From: Ruminococcus sp.
GTDB lineage: Bacteria > Bacillota_A > Clostridia > Oscillospirales > Ruminococcaceae
Assembly (NCBI GenBank): GCA_017536105.1
Contig: JAFXRZ010000006.1
Location: forward strand, 363,857-427,856
Length of the DNA: 64,000 nt
Reading direction: 5' to 3'
Below the pieces are notes generated by a model. The model saw nothing but the letters and a program-made list of their open reading frames with translations. It was not told where the DNA came from and did not search any database. A program made the position numbers and the translations under genes. Below are positions 60,189 to 64,000 of this stretch, in pieces. Every line of letters begins with the position of its first letter. Within the stretch, counting starts at the first letter, position 1.

Positions 60189-60827
60189 TTATCGCAGTTT
60201 TTCGATTTCTCCCTTGTCCATCTCATGCACCGTCTCGCACAGCACCGAGATGTCCTCCGCCGAATGAGAGCAGATAAGGATAGTCTTGCCCTGCTCCTTG
60301 TAGCCGAGGAGGTATTCGCGCATCTCGGCGACGCCTTCCTTGTCGAGGCCGTTGAAGGGCTCGTCAAGAATGAGTATCTTCGGGTCTTCCATTATCGCCT
60401 GAGCAAGGCCGAGCCTCTGCCGCATACCGAGGCTGTACTTGCGGACGTGCCTTCTGAGATAAGGGTCGAGGCCCACCTGCTTCATGCTCTCGCGGACCTG
60501 TTCCTTGCCTATCTTGTTGTTGAGCCCTGCAAGGAGTTTCAGATTCTTGTAGCCCGAATAGTAAGGGATAAAGCCCGGTGTTTCAATGATGATGCCCATG
60601 TCCTTCGGGAAATCAACGTCCCTGCCTATGCGCTTGCCGTCAACGGTTATCTCGCCGTGGGTGGGCTTGATGAAGCCGCAGATACATTTCATAAGCATCG
60701 TTTTGCCGCTGCCGTTCCTGCCGATGAGACCATGTATTTTTCCCTCCTCAAAGCTGACGTTTATCTTTTTGAGGATATCTGTTCTGCCGAGTGTCAGGTC
60801 AAGGTCTTTAACTTCGATTATGTTCAT
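60189..60827 (-). CDS. ABC transporter ATP-binding protein
   Basis: A 212-residue nucleotide-binding domain with Walker A GLIGRNGSGKTMLMK, Q-loop area MGIIIETPGF, signature YSLGMRQRLGLAQAI, Walker B ILILDEP and switch His in ICSHSAED. The order and short length fit the CcmA/ABC-2 exporter type. It pairs with two permease genes upstream on the same strand. The ribosome site is AGGAG. It is last in the operon. Confidence 0.93.
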   Translation of the reverse strand: MNIIEVKDLDLTLGRTDILKKINVSFEEGKIHGLIGRNGSGKTMLMKCICGFIKPTHGEITVDGKRIGRDVDFPKDMGIIIETPGFIPYYSGYKNLKLLAGLNNKIGKEQVRESMKQVGLDPYLRRHVRKYSLGMRQRLGLAQAIMEDPKILILDEPFNGLDKEGVAEMREYLLGYKEQGKTILICSHSAEDISVLCETVHEMDKGEIEKLR

Positions 60828-60852
60828 TTTGCATCTCCTGTATTGAAATTGG

Positions 60853-60877
60853 CGGCGGGAGCAAGCCCCCGCCCTAC
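60853..60877. repeat. Short palindromic repeat (GGGGGCAAGCCCCC type), copy 2
   Basis: CGGCGGGAGCAAGCCCCCGC followed by CCTAC, in the 51-bp gap between permease and ATPase genes. The palindrome is slightly degraded compared with the copy at 32957. Confidence 0.65.
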
Positions 60878-60878
60878 G

Positions 60879-61751
60879 TTATGCCGCTATCTCTGCGACG
60901 TTGTCATAGTTGAATTTTTTAATAGCTGTCACGCAGAAAAGTATCAATGCTGCGACGAACGTACAGAGATAGATCACCGAGAACTGCATCGAGACTACCG
61001 GCTGGCGGAAATATTTGGTGTAGTGCAGCCAGATGATGCTGTTCGCCATGGGCATCGTCCACATATAGCCGGTCTTGATCGAGCAGAAAGCTGTCCCTAA
61101 GGAGATCACAGCACCGCAGAGCACAAAGCCTGCGGTCTTTTTCTTTATCAGCGAGAACGCAAGGAGCAGAAGGCCGAGTATCATCAGGTACGCGAAAACG
61201 AGCAGATAGCTCTGTATCGCTGCATCAAACACGGAAAGCTGATTATAGAGATTTTCCGGCAGAAGCTGCACGCCGAAGTTGCCTCTCTTTTCGGGGAACC
61301 GGGAGGCGAATTTCGTTGCGACGTTGCTCCAGCCGTTGTACCAGAAGCCCTTGTCAAGCATCGGGACGACAGCCCCTGCAAATATCACTGCAAGATAGGA
61401 CAGCGCCATCATGACGAGCTTTATTATCTGTCCGATCAGCCAGTTCACTCTGCCGACGCGGATGATGTAAAAGACTGTGTTGGTGTCGATCTTAGGGAAG
61501 TCGGCTATCAGCGTAAGAAAGACGAGAGGAATGATAAGCAGAATCGCACCGCTGTTGGCTATTGCTATGAAGGGTTCGAGGATATTCAGCGGCTCTCCCA
61601 TTTCCTCGGCGTTTTTGAGCAGGGGCTCTATGGCGAAGTTATAGATGAAGATAAGCAGCACCCCGAGTATCAGCATCCGCGCATCGCAGACCCATTTGAT
61701 GTATTCTGTTCGTGCGCAGGAGAAGGCTTGTTTCAGGTTTAGGTTTTTCAT
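60879..61751 (-). CDS. ABC-2-type transporter permease
   Basis: A 290-residue protein with about six transmembrane segments. It starts LKQAFSCARTEYIKWVCDARML, a typical ABC-2 permease opening with a first helix near 25-45. A ~60-residue polar loop with GWSNVATKFASRFPEKRGNFGVQLLPENL lies between segments 3 and 4. It probably forms a heterodimer with the permease at 61942 and uses the ATPase at 60189. Only a weak ribosome site (GGTG) precedes the ATG. Substrate unknown. Confidence 0.8.
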   Translation of the reverse strand: MKNLNLKQAFSCARTEYIKWVCDARMLILGVLLIFIYNFAIEPLLKNAEEMGEPLNILEPFIAIANSGAILLIIPLVFLTLIADFPKIDTNTVFYIIRVGRVNWLIGQIIKLVMMALSYLAVIFAGAVVPMLDKGFWYNGWSNVATKFASRFPEKRGNFGVQLLPENLYNQLSVFDAAIQSYLLVFAYLMILGLLLLAFSLIKKKTAGFVLCGAVISLGTAFCSIKTGYMWTMPMANSIIWLHYTKYFRQPVVSMQFSVIYLCTFVAALILFCVTAIKKFNYDNVAEIAA

Positions 61752-61787
61752 ATTAGCACCATGATTTGTAATTATATTTGACGTTTC

Positions 61788-61885
61788 GTAGGGTGGGGGC
61801 TTGCCCCCACCGCCGGCATATGTTTGTTAGGAAAAAAGCCGAAATCCGTGTATTCAAACACGGTGAGGGCAAGCCCCCACCCTAC
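61788..61885. repeat. 98-bp inverted-repeat element with GC-rich arms
   Basis: Perfect 19-bp terminal arms GTAGGGTGGGGGCTTGCCC / GGGCAAGCCCCCACCCTAC enclose ~60 bp. The arms have the same sequence as the single palindromes at 32957 and 60853. It lies between the two permease genes and holds no coding frame. Confidence 0.75.
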
Positions 61886-61941
61886 AATTGCGGTCATTGA
61901 GCGTGTGCACGAAAGTGCACACTTGCACAGCAATTTCGCGG

Positions 61942-62817
61942 TCAATTCCCTTTATCCGTCCGCAGGTTCATTATTACGATAAAACCTGCGAGGACTGCTG
62001 CGAGATATGTTGTGTTAAAGATCAACGTATTCTTATCGGCGGTTGTCATCTCATCGAATTTGATATGGATGATCTGCGCCGAGGAATTAGGCTGGAAGGG
62101 TGCGGTCTTTTCGTAAGCTTCCATATCTCCGGCCTCGAAGGCCTTCATTGTCAGCTTGTTGATCGCGGTATTCCAGACGTAGATGAGCATGAACGGCAGG
62201 CAGGTGATGATATAGGGGTTCTTGCAGAAGGAACTCAGAAAGAACGCCGGCAGGGTCGAGAATGCGCCGTAGATGAAGGACGAAGCAAGTATCTTTATGA
62301 CGCCCGCAGCTTCGCCGTCGGGAAGTATCCATTGAAGCATCTCGGGGTCGAGGTTATATCTTTCGATGGTTGGGAATGTGAAACGGAGTATTATCCCGAA
62401 GACTGCCATACCGAGCAGCACCGCAAGCCCGCCTCCGAGGAACGAGGCCAAAAATTTGGACAGATAGTATCTGAGCTTGCCGGCTCGTGTTATCGTGAAG
62501 CGCATAAGCCCGTTGTTTCTTTCGGCGCAGAACGACACCATGAACGGAAAGGCAACGATTATCGGCAGGAACATGGTGATATACCCGGACATTCCATTGC
62601 CGAACAGCCGATACGATGCAAAGCTGTCGTTCTCTTCGATGAACTTTTGGTCGAAGGAGAAAAACGCCTCGAAGATCGAGTAGCTCTTGTCGTTCTGATC
62701 ATCGCGGTAGGCCTGGCCTGTGAACGCCAGCAGGCAGGTCATCATCGCGGCTCCCAGAAAGCCAAGATTGATGACGGTTTTGTTCAGGTCCTGCCGGAGG
62801 ACATGGAGGAATTTCAT
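61942..62817 (-). CDS. ABC-2-type transporter permease
   Basis: A 291-residue protein with about six transmembrane segments. It has a polar loop (YRDDQNDKSYSIFEAFFSFDQKF) after the first helix, and FCAERNNGLMRFTITRAGKLRYYLSKFLASFLGG, the conserved cytoplasmic coupling helix of ABC-2 permeases (E-R-x-x-G). It shares little sequence with the other permease, so the membrane part is probably a heterodimer. AGGAAGTGA precedes the ATG. Confidence 0.82.
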   Translation of the reverse strand: MKFLHVLRQDLNKTVINLGFLGAAMMTCLLAFTGQAYRDDQNDKSYSIFEAFFSFDQKFIEENDSFASYRLFGNGMSGYITMFLPIIVAFPFMVSFCAERNNGLMRFTITRAGKLRYYLSKFLASFLGGGLAVLLGMAVFGIILRFTFPTIERYNLDPEMLQWILPDGEAAGVIKILASSFIYGAFSTLPAFFLSSFCKNPYIITCLPFMLIYVWNTAINKLTMKAFEAGDMEAYEKTAPFQPNSSAQIIHIKFDEMTTADKNTLIFNTTYLAAVLAGFIVIMNLRTDKGN

Positions 62818-62883
62818 TTTATCACTTCCTGATTTAAAGGTGAAAAGCAGACAGCGGGGCTATGCGGAACATCAGGCCTGCTG

Positions 62884-63885
62884 TTATATCTCCGAATAAT
62901 AAACTTCGCCGGTGACGGCATTGACGGCGGCGAAGCTTTCGTGCCACCAGTCGGTGCAGAACCAGATCACCCAGTAGGGGGACAGTCGGATCGTGCTGCG
63001 GCTGCTGTCGGTATACATGGGAATGAGCATCAGCTCTTCGCGGCGGACTTCCCATTGGGCATAGGCGGAGAGCTTTTCGCCGGTCAGGTCCATTGCGGCT
63101 TCGGGGGTCATCACCTCGCAGGGTTCTGAGCTCATTTCCTCAAAGCCTTGCCCGACTGTGAACTGTTTTGCTTCGCTGGCGTCGGTGAAATTGCAGACCG
63201 AGGGTGTCAGCTCGGCGATCTCGAGCCCGAAATCACTGCTTGCGGGAACAAGATCGAAGACGGGCAAGCCTCCGACGATCATACGATTGTGTACTGTCAC
63301 GGCCTGAGTGCCGTCGTCGAGAGTCTGGACAGAGTAAGAATAAGGCTCCAGCTTATTGGGAAAGCGGACGGCTGCGGTGACTTCGTTTATGAGCTTTTCG
63401 GAGCCTGTTTTATACTTTTCGTCTGCGCTGCTGCTCTGGTCGAATATCTCCGTCGAAAGGTAGTTTATCCCGGTGCCGAAGAGCACGCGGTTAAGGACGC
63501 TTTTTTCGCTGACGCAGATACTTCCCTGCGGAGTAATAAGCGCAAAGCGTTCGTCGGTTTCGAGCTGTGTATCGTACTCGTTCTTTACTGCCGCCGATGG
63601 GTCGTATTCCCCGAAATAACAGGCGAAGAGCTTGTCCGCGTTCTTATCCATATCCTGCACGGGCTTCATTTCATAAACTGCTGCCGAGGCAGGATAGGAG
63701 ACCGAAAAATCCCCGGCGAAGATCAGGTTGTCGTACTCGCTGTTTATGATATCCTCCCTGACGGCTTCGCGGTCTTCGCTGAGGGAGGCTGCAAGCTCCG
63801 GCTTTTCCATTTCTGAGGAGTTTGCTTTTCCGGCGCAGGCTGACAGTGCAAGCACCGCTGCGATAATCATTATCCTTGCTTTCAT
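62884..63885 (-). CDS. Lipoprotein associated with the ABC transporter
   Basis: A 333-residue lipoprotein: lipobox ALSAC near residue 17, then a Ser/Glu linker. The rest is a globular domain with no recognised family; its end, SPYWVIWFCTDWWHESFAAVNAVTGEVYYSEI, resembles PepSY-like segments in which a protein ends with 'N-x-x-T-G-E'. The ATG at 63885 follows GAAAGGAAG. The partial gene upstream ends the same way (INALTGEM), so the two are tandem relatives. A regulatory or substrate-capture role for the transporter is a guess. Confidence 0.7.
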   Translation of the reverse strand: MKARIMIIAAVLALSACAGKANSSEMEKPELAASLSEDREAVREDIINSEYDNLIFAGDFSVSYPASAAVYEMKPVQDMDKNADKLFACYFGEYDPSAAVKNEYDTQLETDERFALITPQGSICVSEKSVLNRVLFGTGINYLSTEIFDQSSSADEKYKTGSEKLINEVTAAVRFPNKLEPYSYSVQTLDDGTQAVTVHNRMIVGGLPVFDLVPASSDFGLEIAELTPSVCNFTDASEAKQFTVGQGFEEMSSEPCEVMTPEAAMDLTGEKLSAYAQWEVRREELMLIPMYTDSSRSTIRLSPYWVIWFCTDWWHESFAAVNAVTGEVYYSEI

Positions 63886-63901
63886 TCTGTTCTTCCTTTC
63901 G

Positions 63902-64000
63902 TCAGCCGAGGCGGTTGATATCAAATTCATGATCCATTTCTCCGGTCAGGGCGTTGATATAGATATACTTTCTCACATCGTCGGTCTCTTCAATGGCTGA
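63902..64000 (-). CDS. C-terminus of a related lipoprotein-type gene, 5' part outside window
   Basis: Thirty-two codons and a stop, entering from the right edge. The end YIYINALTGEMDHEFDINRLG resembles the end of the next gene (AVNAVTGEVYYSEI), suggesting a tandem paralogue. It stops 16 bp before the next ATG, so both are probably in one operon. Confidence 0.6.
   Translation of the reverse strand, partial: SAIEETDDVRKYIYINALTGEMDHEFDINRLG

Noticed and set aside
1..64000. tRNA genes, prophage, toxin-antitoxin or restriction systems
   Set aside because: I looked for tRNA T-loops, integrases, capsid, helicase-nuclease and methylase motifs in both strands and saw none I could support; a tRNA scan and profile search would settle it.

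Overview
The window looks like chromosomal DNA of a gut or rumen Firmicute of the Ruminococcus/Oscillospiraceae type. This rests on moderate-to-high GC, strong TTGACA-17-TATAAT promoters (often with an extended TGn -10), AGGAGG ribosome sites, CotJ spore-coat genes, many lipoproteins with Ser/Asp/Glu-rich linkers, two GH5 glucanases, CotH-type lipoproteins, the carboxyspermidine polyamine route, and intergenic GC-rich hairpin repeats. The species cannot be fixed from sequence alone. No tRNA, rRNA, CRISPR, phage or transposase gene was found.

Layout. 1-3.4 kb: a secreted BspA-type leucine-rich-repeat protein cut by the left edge. 3.6-4.7 kb: cotJABC. 4.75-5.26 kb: rnpB (RNase P RNA) with a near-consensus promoter. 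5.3-9.1 kb: a membrane phosphoglycerol-transferase-type sulfatase-fold enzyme and a zinc-ribbon membrane protein. 9.1-13.5 kb: superoxide reductase, a CotH lipoprotein, a YbaK-type deacylase and a DUF4317 protein. 13.6-16.4 kb: a large secreted beta-helix protein. 16.6-19.6 kb: a three-gene flavoprotein operon (GlpA-like, FAD/NAD oxidoreductase, DUF1667). 19.8-24.4 kb: two lipases and a small Cys-rich protein.

24.4-32.7 kb is a polyamine locus, all on the minus strand: speA, speE, a PAP2 phosphatase, a MITE-like repeat, carboxyspermidine dehydrogenase, carboxynorspermidine decarboxylase, aguA and aguB. Together the enzymes can take arginine through agmatine and N-carbamoylputrescine to putrescine and on to spermidine without SpeD. 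The speA leader is about 280 nt, begins at a consensus promoter and ends in an intrinsic terminator directly before the speA ribosome site. This is a candidate RNA attenuator and the best lead in the window.

33-38.4 kb: carbohydrate genes (GH5 lipoprotein, CotH lipoprotein, a GH5 without signal peptide, a LacI regulator). 38.6-42.3 kb: two CobW-type GTPases (one with a His-rich segment, one fused to a YcgQ/DUF1980-like C-terminus) and cardiolipin synthase. 42.4-45.2 kb: an orphan sugar-binding lipoprotein and a LacI regulator sharing three matching operators. 45.3-48.6 kb: M23 peptidase, zinc-ribbon protein, VanZ protein, cca. 48.8-54.7 kb: GH36 alpha-galactosidase, two small membrane proteins and coaBC, divergent from panT and coaX (pantothenate uptake to CoA). 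54.7-55.3 kb: an inverted-repeat-bounded AT-rich segment holding one membrane-protein gene. 55.4-58.9 kb: tmcAL, ackA and a coiled-coil membrane protein. 59-64 kb: a cohesin-like membrane protein, and an ABC-2 transporter with two permeases and tandem lipoproteins, interrupted by short GC-rich repeats.
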